This document shows, in pieces, positions 1 to 13,800 of a DNA stretch of 60,000 nt. Below the pieces are notes generated by a model that worked only from the letters and a program-made list of their open reading frames with translations, did no database searches and was not told where the DNA came from. Location: positions 20,552,103 through 20,612,102 of the forward strand of contig NC_087072.1 of the NCBI RefSeq assembly GCF_026151205.1. The letters are read 5' to 3'. This DNA is from Bolinopsis microptera (Eukaryota > Ctenophora > Tentaculata > Lobata > Bolinopsidae). Within the stretch, counting starts at the first letter, position 1, and each line of letters starts with the position of its first letter. Made by a program: the position numbers and the translations under genes.

Positions 1-1
1 G

Positions 2-3000
2 GACGAGTACAAGTCACTGATCCAGAGTCACGAGCTCTTCATTGACTCTACTCGGGACATGATGGAGAACCTGTCTAACGTGCTGGATAACTCCGTGATG
101 GAGCACAATAAAGCACAGTTATCTTCCCTGGAGAACTCTATCCTGGATAAGAGACTGGAGCATGATAGGATTGTCAACTTAGCGGAGACTGTTTTACGGT
201 GTCTGGCTAATGAGTCTTATCTGAAGGAAACCACGACTAATCTGAAGATAAGTTGGAATAGGATGAACTGTGCCATGACCGAGGCAGCTACTTCTATTGA
301 GAATAACTCTAAAACTTTGAAGAATTTGTACAATGGAATTGCGATGCTCATGAAGGAGACGTTAGAAAAAAGCAAGATGATTGTTGCTACGACTGAAGTT
401 TCAAGTGATATTGCTATGGTAAGATATGCAATTTGTATCTTCCTCAATCTCTATTTAGCAATTGTCTTGATAATCCCAGTCATCTGTTTTGCAGCTTTCA
501 ATTTGTTTTCAACTTTGTCACTTTTCTGAATCCAAAACTCAGTACTGCTTTCTTCAGCTTCGCCAACAACACAGACAAATGAAGATGACGTTGAAAGAGC
601 TGGATGTGTTCGTTTCAACTGTTGAAAGAATAAGACTGGCTGTTGAGAGCTCTCTAGAGCGATGTAGTGACCCCGTCAGGAAGGACTTGACTGATCGTCT
701 CACTGCTTTTAGTGATCTCTGGAGTACAACCAAAACTCGAACTGAAGCCGGTTTGTAATCTGGACACCACGTTGGCCTTGATATGTGCTTATTTAATCCA
801 TATTTACATTTTAACAAAACACAACTTTCATTTTATTGGTGTAATTATTAGTTACTGACGATCACATTCCCCAGGATTCCGGGAGATAGATGACCGACTA
901 GGAGGAGTGCGGAGGTACCAGGAGCAGTTGTCAGAGGAGCATGCCTGGTACGCGGCTGCGGAGGAGCGGTACACTGCCATCAAACATTCCGCAGCTGACA
1001 TGGACCTGGGTCACGTGACCAGTCTGACTAGTGAGGTTAACTTGCACACTGCTACTGTGATGGACCTCAGGGAGAACATTGTTAAGCTCAACTTCGATCA
1101 GGTAAACTGGAAGGGGACCAAGTTTTATGATGGATCATTACATGGGTTTCTTGAGCTTTTTCTCCCGTTCAAAGTTTGCACAGTTATGTTTCGTCTAGTT
1201 TGGGCCTTATCATTATTAACGTAAATACGTAGATCCCTAATTAACTTAGTAACTTAGTAAATTAGTAACATTCCTAGAGTAAGTTCTAACTTAAACCTCC
1301 CCAGACTGTGATAGAAGAGTGCACCTCTCTCATCTCCAACTATGACGAGCTGAAAGGGAGACTGGAGCATCTTGTTTCAGTGTTTGAAGCTGAGAACTCT
1401 AAGACTTACAAACTCATCTCTCACATCGACCTAGTTCAACATCAGGTACAATAATACAAAGTAATGAGGCAGGAATATACTTAATTGATAAAAGAGTATG
1501 CATCAATAACATCAAATCTTTAAGATGGAGTTGCAAATTTCTAACTGTATGGATTAAGTTCTGCTAGATGATAAAACCTGGATGTTCCAGGTGTACGAGA
1601 GAGGAAGGAACCTGGCCTCCCACCAAGCTGTCTCCTCCCACCACGAGACAGTAAAATATCAGGCTGAACAGCTGGAAGGGTTCATGGGTACCCTGGATCA
1701 CGTTGAGAATGACGTGGTTGATCTCACGAGATCTAACAAAAACTCAAGTCTTCCACAAGAGGTGAGGTGTTTGGATACTGAAAGGGATCCTGTTTCGTCG
1801 TGAATCTGAATTCAACTTTTATTTCAGTTGAAATATATTTAAGGACTGTTTGGTCAACCAGGACAATAACAATTAAATAGTCTTAAAAACAATAACAATA
1901 ACAAATTCTCCAGGTGCAAATAAAGATCCGGCATCTGTCCGAGTCTTGGAACGAGCTGGCTGAGCATGTTTCAGCGAGAGAACAGAGGATAAAACAGATG
2001 CTGCAACTTTTACAGCAGTTTGATGACTCCTACAATGACCTGTCCTCTTGGCTTCACGACAAGGTTTCACATTAAATCTAGGTTCATTGTTTTGGCGATG
2101 AATCAGAACTTGACATAATGAATATTGTGAGATTTGAAAAGTTTTAATTTGTATTGCATCCAAACATAGCATGTTTTTCAATTTATCTGATATTTGCTCG
2201 GAATTTAGTAGTGTTCGCTTCACTAGAGTATCCAGTACGTTACAACGTATGGTATAAATACCTTCGACCACTTAAGCTCGATCATAGAACTTTGTCAAGT
2301 ATCTCTAGGTGGAGGCATATTTCTCCTGTTACCGATGGCCCACTGCATCAAACCTTGTTGGTAGTGTGTAGTATATCAATAAAACTCCCCATGATTCCTA
2401 TATGATACAATTGGAGTGATTTTTGGTGGTGTATTGTTATTTTAAGTATGTTATATATCAATAAATCTTCCTATGATTCCTATAAGATTTAATAGAAGTG
2501 ATATTTTCAAAATGGATTTGTTTTTAGAGATGATCTGATTGTTAGCTGTAGAATTTTTTCACTTCACGTTTTAGAACCGCTCTGTCATGGTTAGTAACTG
2601 ATACCTGTGTCAGTTGCTATCCATATGGGCGGTATATGGATCATTTCATTTCGTTATTTATTGTTATCAGTGATTTGAATTTAACTAACAACATTCCCAT
2701 ATCCAGAGTAACGTGCTGGTAAACTCGCTGCCGTATGACATAGAGGGTGTTCATTCTCACCATGAACTGCTGGTCAGCGTCAAGTTCACTCTTAGTACCA
2801 AGTTCCACGTTATACAAAGTAAGTGATCTAACAACCTAATTGTATCAATTATGTTTTCGAATAATCAGTTCGATTATTCGTCTTTCGACTGTCAAATTTA
2901 AATATTTAATTAAGATAATAGAAAATAATTATGTTAATATTCCTCCTCTTCCCCGTCAGTTGTAAAAGAAGTAGGTGATACACTGGTGACCTTGTCTTCA

Positions 3001-6000
3001 GCTGCTGATGTTGAGCATATCCAGAACAAGCTTCACAAGGTATGTCCAGTGTCCACTGTCCATCTGCTCAGAGTTTATATTTGAAACGTAACCAACACTT
3101 CTTTAATTATTTGATTAGTTCCAGTTTATTTCCTCTTTGAAGACTCTGACTAGAAGCAACTTCTCTCACTCTTACCATGTTTTATTTACACAGATAAAAC
3201 AGAATTATGGGAAGTTGGAACATGACATTGACATAGCGATCGAGCAAGCGAACGAAGCGGCTATTGGTCTTCAGAACTTCAAACACAGAGTTGATAGTAT
3301 CTCGGAGATGCTGGGAAGATATGAGAAAGTAGTGGAGGATCTGCCTAACTTCGGGTTAGGAGATAAAATAACTTTTACTGATCTGAAATATATGGAAATC
3401 AGGGCACGAAATATCATTCGCTTAACGCACTTTTGAAAAACCTTCTTTCCTAAGGGGTGGAGTGGAAGAACTGACAAGTTTTATCGAGTCCCACCTTTCG
3501 GAGCTGGATGGTAGCTACGAGGAAGTGGAGAAGCTGCAGTCCCTGGTGAGACGTCTGGAGGATAATATCTGGTCCGGGGAGAACTCTTATCTCAAGAACC
3601 TTCTACTCGACATTAATACCAGGTAACTTTGTTGCTGGCTTGTTGCTTTAATGTTGTGCTGGCATCGAAACGATTCGAGAATATTGTGAAATACTACATG
3701 GTATCGTTCAATCGACAAAAGGTAAGGAGGATGCTCCCCTTGCTGTACAACATTAAATGAAATGCCTGTCGTTGGTTGGTCACGTACTTGTCTGTTTTAA
3801 AGTGGAAAAGTAATATTACTTTTGAAAATGTTAAGAAATGTTGTACAACATGGGGACTATTCTCCCTACTTTTTGTCGATTGAACAAAACCATGTAGATA
3901 GTTCATCATTTCACGATATCTTCAGATAGTTTCAATGCCATTACAACAACAAGTTCGTCATTAAAATTACCTGGTATTTATTTCGAACTCATATAAATTG
4001 AAAATAAATGTATGAATAGATAGATGCACAACGCCAGGAATATGCTACTGTGCCCTTACTCCGTACATAACTACCTAAGACTCAAAATTCAGCACTTGAG
4101 ATAATTTAATCAGATAATTAATATCATAGGTTCATAGCAGTTTATATCTCAAACACAGGAAATGTTTTTCAATTTAACCACTATATAGATGGATAGTTAA
4201 GGTACCTGCTGTCTAGTCTTGACCGCTGATGGCGGTCAGCTCGACCATTTTAGGTATCAAAAGCTCTTTATATCCTTGCTAAATTGAGAAAACATTTCCT
4301 TGTGTTTGAGATAAACTACTATGAACCTAATTTTTCGATGATTAAACTATCTGAAGTGCTGAATTTTGAGTCTTACACACGGAGTATTGGCTCAATAGCG
4401 TAATGCTCGCTTGTTTAGATGTTTTATTCCCTTGACTTACGAGGGCTGAAATAACGATACATCTAGGTCTAATTTACATGAGCACGAGAGAATGCTCGTC
4501 CTGCTGCACAACATCAAATTACACTTTTCTTAGATTGTGCTTTGCCTTCTATCGTTGTCCATCTGTACTGGGTCATTTAATAGTTTGTAATTTGCTTCAT
4601 AATCTCCGAAATCTGTAAAATAAGCAAACATCGTAATTTAATTTTTGATCAAAAAATTTGACTGTACTTGGACCACAGGTACAAACGAGTGCGCAGCAAG
4701 TTAAAGGGGTCACATGATCACATCCAACAAAGCTCAGTGCTAGCTGACCAGTTCCTGGGGACTATACAGAACGTGATGTCCTGGGTCACTGACATGGCCA
4801 CTAAGATAGAAGTGGAACTTCCTCCTGATCAGGTTGGTTACATCTGGACCTGACAGTGGTGCTGTAAATATTTCATCTTAACATCACCATAAGAGGCTGG
4901 AGCTTATAACCGGCACGCTTATGCGGTCTTGATCACCACGTGTTCTACAATCTGTAATCGTTGAGCAAAAACACGCTGATTTAACCAAGCTTTGAGCTCA
5001 TCAGCTGACTTCCTTGAAATTAAATCTCTCGATGAAATACAACCTTTTAACACATTTAACTAAACTGCGACTGTCTATCAGTACCATTAACGTTTCTGAG
5101 GAATTAACACTTGAGGAAGTAACCTTGAGGTTACATCTCACATTAAATGGTTATCAGAGATCAGAGATATCTCAACTTATTTACCTCTTTAATGACGTTC
5201 TACTTTTCAAGTTTTTTAAGATAATAAAACTTCTTCCGACTTTTATTATACTCGTATTAACCAGACATCAGATATCTTCACCCCAGGAACAACTAGTAGA
5301 TCTGGCCAGTATTTTCCACCCTCTGAACAGGGAAGTTGTAGCCAAGGAGACCAGCATCGACCTCCTCATTGAGAAGGGAGCCATGTTACTCACTGAAGGT
5401 TGGTTTAGTGGTTACTCTTCACGTACACAATAACCCCCTCTATGTAACTTTTCATTGAAGCACCCATCGAGGGTTCACTACCACCTTACGCACAAAATTG
5501 TGGTTTTATCCTGAGATGATAGATCATTGTCATGACTTCTGATTGATGAAACTGAGATGGTTACTATTTAACTTTAAAATGAGATGAAATAAGAATAGCC
5601 AGTGAGGTCAGGGCCAGTGAGGTCTGATGATTAATGAGAAGTTTCAGAACAGATTCACTGATAACCACTCACTCTCTCTTTCATCCAAAATGTTAATCTT
5701 AACTCCCAGGAGATGTAGACACCAGCCACTACGTGATAAAGAACATTAGCAGGTTAGAGATAGTATGATGAATGAACCATACCAGGCTCCGACAAACCTA
5801 GAGCACTGAATATGGTAATAGATACAGGTATTACTGAATATGTGTAATAGATACCAGGTAAGTCTACTGAATAGTAAAGATACCAGTTAGTCTACGAAAT
5901 TAAGATACCAGTAGTCTACTAATATGTAATAGATACCAGGTGTCTACGAATAGCTAGATACCAGTATCTACTGAATATGTGTAATAGACTCAATATGTGT

Positions 6001-7807
6001 AATAGATACCAGGTTAGTCTTACTGAATATGTGTAATAGATACCAGGTTAGTCTTACTGAATATGTGTAATAGATACCAGGTAAGTCTTACTGAATATGT
6101 GTAATAGATACCAGGTAAGTCTTCATGCAAGTCTTAGCAATCACAATGATTTTAGAATGGATAATTTCACCACAATCTTAAGCCTGATGAGAGAAGCCGT
6201 AGTTTATTGTTCGGAGCCATAATATTGAAAATATTGTATTTGACAGTATTTTAATTGTAAATTGAATAATAAATGCTATTTTTTTTCTCTGATCGGGTGA
6301 AAAATTCCATAAAATAGACAGTAATTATAGCTGAATTAACCTTACCACAGAACAAGATAGACAGTGTGATGGGAAAGCTGTCCCGTTACGACACCGTGTT
6401 TCTGGGAGCAGACAAACCAGACCTCGAGCACATATCCCAACAAATCGACAGACTCGAGCAGTCCAAGACAGAACTCGCAGAAATTGAGAAACTCATCATT
6501 GAGATCGAGGTTTGTCTTCACAGCTCGAACTGTTTCAGGAGCTGTTTGAAATTATTTTAGAAACGTTACTGTAGTCAACACTGAACTGCCAAATATGAGC
6601 TATCATGTTAGGTCCTTACCTATTATTCATTTCTGGGATGACTACATTTAACACTGGTGAGTTTTGTCTTCATAGTGGTGTTATTAAACTTCAATTTATT
6701 ATCATTTTACTTCAGGCCATGAACGTGGTTGAAGGAGCTGACGCTACCTTCGCTAGAAGAAAGCTGCAGCTGAGAACGAAGTTAGAGACAGTAGTTGCTG
6801 AGTGTGACAGTAAGATAAAGTCCCTGCAACTCTACGAGAGCAAGATAAAGACCATCGAGGGTGGTAAGTAGCTTGCTAGACTGGAGCTCAGTTGCCCTGG
6901 TAGCAATTTACCAAATAAAGATTAAATCATCGTTCAAAACTTAAAATATCAAAATTGAGTCCTTTTAATGTGCTGAATAAATTCATATGTAAATTCGTCC
7001 CAGATATGAATGCGCTGGAAGAGTGGATAAACACGAGTTGTGACACCCTAGCAGGTAACCTGGGCGAGAATGCAACCTTGCTGGAGTCTGTGAAGTTACT
7101 AGATGGAGAGATATCAGTCCAGAAGACTCATCTAGTGGTAAGTAGTGCAAGAGGAGATGTGTATTGTGTATATATCGACATAATATACACATAAAATATA
7201 TATATTAGCTCTATGTTAGTCCAAGTGACAATTGTAGTTGACAACTTCTTTAGTTTTAGGAATTATTTAGTTCAGGCTACTTTTTCAATTCAAGAACTAA
7301 TCTCAACACCTTCCTCAGGCTGTACGAAGAAACACGGAGAAGTTCCTGAAGGAGTACAAGCCACTGAAACAAGGACCAATACACCAGAAACTAATGGCAA
7401 TAGAAGAGAACTTCATAGAGTTGGAGGACATCATAGTGGAGAGGAAGCTGAAATGTGAAGAGGAACACCAGCAAGTGGCTGGGTTCCAGGAGAAGATGAA
7501 CAACATGTTCGACTGGATACACTCTAAGGAACAGGAACTCGGTTAGTGTTAATGTTGATGGTGTGATTTGTGTTATGAGGAGTTGTTGTTGATACTTCGA
7601 TAGACGTTTGTATAAAGTAATCCTATCCTGTATAGTGCTTTGACTGACAGAGTAACAATTGTACCATCGTAATGATGCATTTCTGTTTCAGCATCTCAGT
7701 CGAAGGTTACGTTAGTTAAAGAACAGGTGACTGCCCAACTACAAGACCATATAGAAATGCAGCAAGACTTTGGCACAATGCAGGCTCAAATGGACACTCT
7801 TAACACG
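2..7807 (+). CDS. Spectraplakin rod, exons 1-18 (spectrin repeats, first block)
   Basis: Exons: 2-418, 558-750, 875-1101, 1305-1445, 1591-1761, 1914-2063, 2707-2818, 2960-3039, 3194-3354, 3455-3622, 4679-4832, 5287-5398, 5710-5752, 6351 (or 6365)-6509, 6716-6863, 7004-7137, 7319-7541, 7692-7807. They encode about 965 residues of almost pure amphipathic helix rich in Leu, Glu, Lys and Gln. Spaced tryptophans have the helix-A pattern of spectrin repeats: SESWNELAEHV, DLSSWLHDK, NVMSWVTDMA, LEEWINTSC, FDWIHSKEQ. The length suits about nine repeats. Exon 10 uses an AAG acceptor; the others I checked are mostly CAG. Exon 13 (43 nt) to exon 14 is the weak junction: the best acceptor, at 6350, breaks the frame, whereas an acceptor ending at 6364 keeps it. 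A microexon missed inside intron 13 is the alternative. Confidence 0.85.
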
Positions 7808-10800
7808 GTTTTTATTCTTCTTTCATTTTCCTACAATTTTACGTATACTAAATTATATTTAAATTTAAGAGGTTTTTAACGCTCATTGCTTTGTAATTGA
7901 CCTGACACATGACCTTGACACAGAAAATTTCAGTCGACAGTAAACATTACCGACAGCCGGGTTTCGAACACAACCAACGTGACAAACGTTTCAAACAGAC
8001 AGACAAACTTACAAACAAACATATCGAGCGTGCAGACAAATAACGTTACAAACACCAACAATTTAAAAGTAGAGAATATAAACAGCTCAAATACACAAAG
8101 CTCCCAACAAGTCATGACCACAGAAGAAGTTCTTCCCTCTATCTCTGCAGCGTCAGTAACCAGCGTCATGGCAGGAATACCGGCGTACCTAGCCGCTGGG
8201 ATGACAGCAGCTGAATATGATCTCCATCAAAGAGTAGAGCATTCCAAAAAGATATGTGAAGAAAGGACACAAGAGATGATTCAAGAGAAGATGACAGAGC
8301 TGAACATATCCACCTCTGATGCGAGCTATCTGAGTATCAAACAGCAGGTCGAGAAGGAGTGCAGGACGGAGGTCGAGTCTTTGGGGGTTAATCCTAATAC
8401 GGGAGCATCTGCGTTCAACCTCCAACCTGTTGATAGACCTCTTCAACATGTTGATAGACCACTTCCGCAGCCTAAACCTGTTTATATACCACAGCCTGAA
8501 GTGAAACCTGAATTCTCACAAATTATTGTTCAACAAGAGAAACTCACAGAGCAGAAAGAATTGAAGGCCAGCACAATTACTGAACAACATCATCATGTTG
8601 CGAGGACAGAAGAGGAGCAGCACAGTTGTCCTGAATGTGAGAAGGAGCGGCATATGAGAGACTGTATAACTCCTGGAGTATGCTCGATATCACCCCTCCA
8701 GTCTCCACCTTATGACGAGGAGACGATCCTGACTAACAGACTCCAGACTCTTCATCTGGATGATCACAGATTGAACTCTCACAAAGCAGGTGATCGTAGG
8801 ATCAGGGATCACTCCTGTGAGGACCCTTACTGTAGGATGAGATACTCTGGTTCTAGATCTCACAGAGTTGCTTACAATAATACCCCAGTCCATCAGGAGA
8901 GACACTATCCACATTCCTCCGATCACTCCTGGAGAGCCAATGGAAGAGATGACCGGATTGACAGAATATCTTACGGAACAAGGCAGCACAGTCGAGGTGA
9001 GGTATTTGACTCTCCAATCACCTGCATCTCAACTAGATCCACTCCAGAAAGAGATGGTTGCAGGTCTGACAGAAATCAAGTTACGAGGCCTGTCGGTTAT
9101 CATAACCGTCCATCTGAACATCATAGAGCTCGACCTAGTTATCAAGAATACCTGCAATTCCTCGACGAAAGAAACAGAAAAGAGGAGACGATCTCAAGAG
9201 CGTCAAGGTTACAGGAGGAACATGTAATGAGGACTACACGTTTCCATGATGACGATGTGTTACGGACTGCACAGAAAACTGAGCAAGATTTTGAGACCTT
9301 TTCCAGGAGATTGTCACTAATCGAAAAAGAGAATGGCCAAGGGATTGGTAGTTTTGATAATCGAAATTCGAGTTTATTTGATGGCGAGCACAGAGGAAAG
9401 TCAATTGGAGATCACTCATTGAATTCTAACAGGGCTTTACATGGCATTCCCAATATAAATCAAGGGTATAACTCAACACTCATAGAAAGCAATACAGAAT
9501 TCAGAGGCGGTCAAATCAGTTCCAATTTTAATGGAGGTCAAAACAGTGCACATTACAGTAGTGGTCAATCAACTACCAATTTAGGTGGCAGTCAAAGTAG
9601 TACTAATTTAAGAGGCGAACAATTTAGTTCTCTTACTACCGGCGGTCAAAAAACTTTCAATCTTGGTGCTGATCAGAGCAATGAAAATTTGAACATTTAC
9701 GCTGATTTTGGAGAAGTGGTGCAAGCTGTATCAGCTACTACGGAGAACTCTGTAGAAAGCAGACGAGCTGAAACTGTTGCCAAAAGTGTTAGAATTAGTC
9801 CTTTGGAGAGAGAGATTCACCAACACTCATCTCTACCTCTCTGGATGACGGACATAGTCTATACTGATTCCGAGAATGAGTTGGAGTATGAGTTTTTTCA
9901 AAATGTAGGAAACAGATTTTATTCACCTGAAATTCTGGAGATGCAAAATCAGACAGGAGAAGGTGCGTTTCAGTTTGAAGATATTCCCTCCGCCGATGTA
10001 TCTGCTCATGGGAACGCAAGATCAACTGGTGGACTGGCAGGATTACGTTTTATGCCTCAGGAAGATCATAGAAATTCTAGCGAGCGCCGGGCCCTTGATT
10101 TTAGATATTTACAAAAGCATTGGAAAGAATTAGAAGATAACACTCAGAAAAACACAGACATGCCCGTAGACGTGAGCAAGCACGAAGAAAAAATGCGCAC
10201 CAATCCTCCGATCAAATTTGATGGCACGTATGCACGAAATCTTGTGAAGAGTAGAGAAGAAATTCCCAACTGTACAAATGGCACAGGTGCTGACAGGAAC
10301 CCTGGTAGCATGCATTCGCTAGGGAGCAAGCTAACCCGGGCTCTTCATCACCACTTTGGGGGCACAGGAAAGGTAACTCCAGACAGGGTAAGGAAAAGTT
10401 TCAGGGACCTCAAAGTTCACTCTCCCCGTCGCTCAGGATTCAGCACCAGCTCCTGTTCACCTGCCAGCACCGTAAGTAACCTACTTCCCTCCCATTATAC
10501 CGGATCTAATGCTTCATCTCCGGTTGCTAGATCCGTCTCCCCTGGTGGGTCATTCCAAGGCAGAGCTGAAGTAATCAACAAAACATTCCAGTCTAGCTAT
10601 GCTAGCCGGACAAAGAACGCATCAAAGCTCTGTGCTCGACACAGAATGCTGAGTCAGGGTAGTACCTGTAGTAGTTGTTCTTACGACTCCCTGCCCTGTA
10701 ATGTGTACGCTATGAAGGTTGATAAAGGCAAACCAGTCGGTTCTCAGCATGTCTGTCAATCAGTTTCAAACAAAACGTCCTCGCGCCACAGCTTTCCATC

Positions 10801-13800
10801 AAATGGATCATCTCTTTTGTCGAAATCGACCCTGTCCTCTACGAGTTTTGATCACCACATTCCTAAGCACAAATACCCATCAACAGGGATACAACCTATT
10901 ACCCCTTGCAAGTACAGCAATCTTGACACCCCTTGCAAATATGTTCCTATCAAGTTGAAAAGTGAGACTCAGTCCTCTCTTGAGTACAGGTTCGTAGCAC
11001 CATCTTCACCTTCCTACCCTAAAGATTTCAATCGTCTGATTTCTCACCGCACTCCCTCTCCAAGAAATAATCTTGAGATTCCTTTTCGGAATTCTAGCAG
11101 CCCTGGACTGTACGAGCTAGACCCAACGCTTAAGAATTTTGACCAAGATAATTTTGGTTCATCAAAACAAACTCGGCACACTCTTCAAGAATCGGGATCA
11201 ATCCTGAACTATCAACCCCTGGAACTTAATTTTCAGTCAGATACTTCAACTTATTCGAAGCGATTTTGTTCAGAGGAGCTTCTGAAAGAAATAAATTGTA
11301 TCGATCAAGATTTTCAACAAACTAATACTCAGACAACTCAACAGAACGTTGATATCGCTCCATACGTAGCCACCCACACTGCTGCTAAAACGAACGCTAG
11401 AAAGAAAGATGCATTTAGTGATGATGTTAGTGGAGTGAAAACACCTCTGAATAATGGAATATCCTCTACTGATAGCAGCTTTTCTAAGAAGAACGTTATG
11501 AAGGAACAACAGAAGGCCAGGCTAAAACTTATGAAGGCACCACCAAAGGAGGTGACCGAGATATTATCGCCTAAAAGGCGTCCTGTACCACCTCCAAATG
11601 CTCCTGATCCTCCACTTAGACGGTTTGATACCACCGTTAATAAAGTCCCTACTGTCATCACCACTATAGCTGCTCCAGATCCACCGCCAAGACTTGATTT
11701 GGTTTATGATTCAGACCAAACATTTATTTCTACATTAGCACCTTTATTTGCCCCGGATCCACCCCCTCGACTAGATTTAATGCACCAAAGCCATCGTGTC
11801 CCTCATCTTGTTCCCACTCACCCGTCTCCACGTGAGAGGAACCCACCATCTGCTCAACCTATCCTTCCAGACTACACAATATCCTCTGAAGACCAGCTCA
11901 CGGAATCAGAGAAGCAGTTCTACGACAAACTAGCCCAGACTCAGGTGGTCAAGGCTTCAATGACTGGAGCAGAGATAACTCGGCTTCTGCGGGATAGACG
12001 GATGAGCAGAATGAGCAACATCACTGAGCAGGATGAGATAACCACATCTCAGATAAGTGTGCTGCTGGAGGATATCGAATCCTCTTTGGATGAACTGAAT
12101 GATAACGATCTTACTCCTTCTCAACTGCACCCCAGATCCCCAGTTCCCGAACACCCTCCTGGTCACCAGGATCATGATTTCTCTCGAAGTTACACAACCT
12201 CTAACTTCAACTTTACGTCATGCAACATGCAAGTTAGTGATCTCGGAGTCCGATCTGATAGTGCTGATAGTTTTGTGCTTCACGAGGCTGAGCTGAAGAG
12301 ACAGGAAGCCATGAGGAGGCAGGAGACACTGAGGGCTCTCAATCAGAAGTTGGATACCATCAGAGAAGAGTTTGTGGTCACTGAGAAGCACAGAAATTTT
12401 GTGGAGACTGATAAGAATACGGATTTTCTGGACACTGATAGACGAAATATGGGATCCGTAACTTGTGAAATCGAAAAGATGGCGACAAAACCTGAAGAAA
12501 TTGAGACCGCATCACCGGTTATGAAGCCTATATTTAATGGAAAAGATATGAGTTCGAATTTTCGGCATGGTTTCCGAGTGAAGCACCGGGAGAAAGTTAA
12601 GGAGTTTGATGGGGAAACGATTTGGAAAAGACAGATCGAAATCCTCAAGGATCTTCAGCGACAGGTTGGTAACACTTCGGCTATCACTATTAGTAGACTT
12701 TTCAGCGCCCAGTCTGACTGAATAAATTTGTAATTAAATACCGAATAAAACCCCCATTATTATGACATTATGACAACATATTACTCTGAACAGAACTGGG
12801 ACACTCTCCTGACAGCACAACAGACAATGACTATGAAACAGTTTAACATAAAAAACAACCTAGCCCAGGATCCAGTAAGTTCCTCTACCAGCACATTATA
12901 TTCTCACTATATTTAGGGTTTTTAGCGGAACTTTCTCAGTTATTGTTCACCACAGTCCTCTATTCACCAAGTTCACACAATTTTCTGACAGATGGGATTC
13001 GATCTGTTCACAAAGTTTGAGGAGCGGTACCCGGAGTTGGACCAACAGCTAGCTACACTGAACACCATGTGGGAGAACACTTGCAGGGGCTGTGTAGACA
13101 GGCAGAGAGTGTGAGTTTTTATATTTTCAGCTGATTAGACGATTTAACTTTCATTTAGTTGGTGGTATCTTTAGGGCTTATTAGTAAAATTCGGCATATC
13201 ACTGGTAATCAATAACCATATGCAACTGTACAGTAACCGTCGTGGTCACATTCTTAGAAGATACATTAGATTTTGACATGCCTCCCTTCACAGGCTAGAA
13301 GAATCAATTAGCAGTCTGGATGAGTTCTGGTCGAACTACAACGAGTTCAGGGAGTGGTTGAGAGATACCAGTGAGGTACTGGAAGCTGAACCAGACCCAG
13401 GAGTAACTCTCCAGGATCAATTCGATGCTTCCAACGAGCTCCTCCAGAAACTTGAGACGAAGAAACCAGAGATAGATCATCTCAAGTAAGTAAAAGCTCC
13501 CCTCAACAAGTCAACAATACGAAATATTGAGGTCAGAGCAATTCTCAACGAAGGTTGTTAGTGGTAAAGTAGTTGATATAACCCATTGTTCTAGGGAGTT
13601 GGCGGGTAAGATACCGAGCAGTATTCTAGCTCAGATCGACGAGAAGGAGGCTCCTCTAAAAACAGAGTTGGAGGAGGCGGAGGAGATGCTCAACAACCAG
13701 GTTAGGAACTTCATTAATATCCTATTAACTTTGTCTCATAAAGATATAAAGCTTCCCATTTACATTGAGATTTTAGACATTTTATAGCTTTCATCACGGC

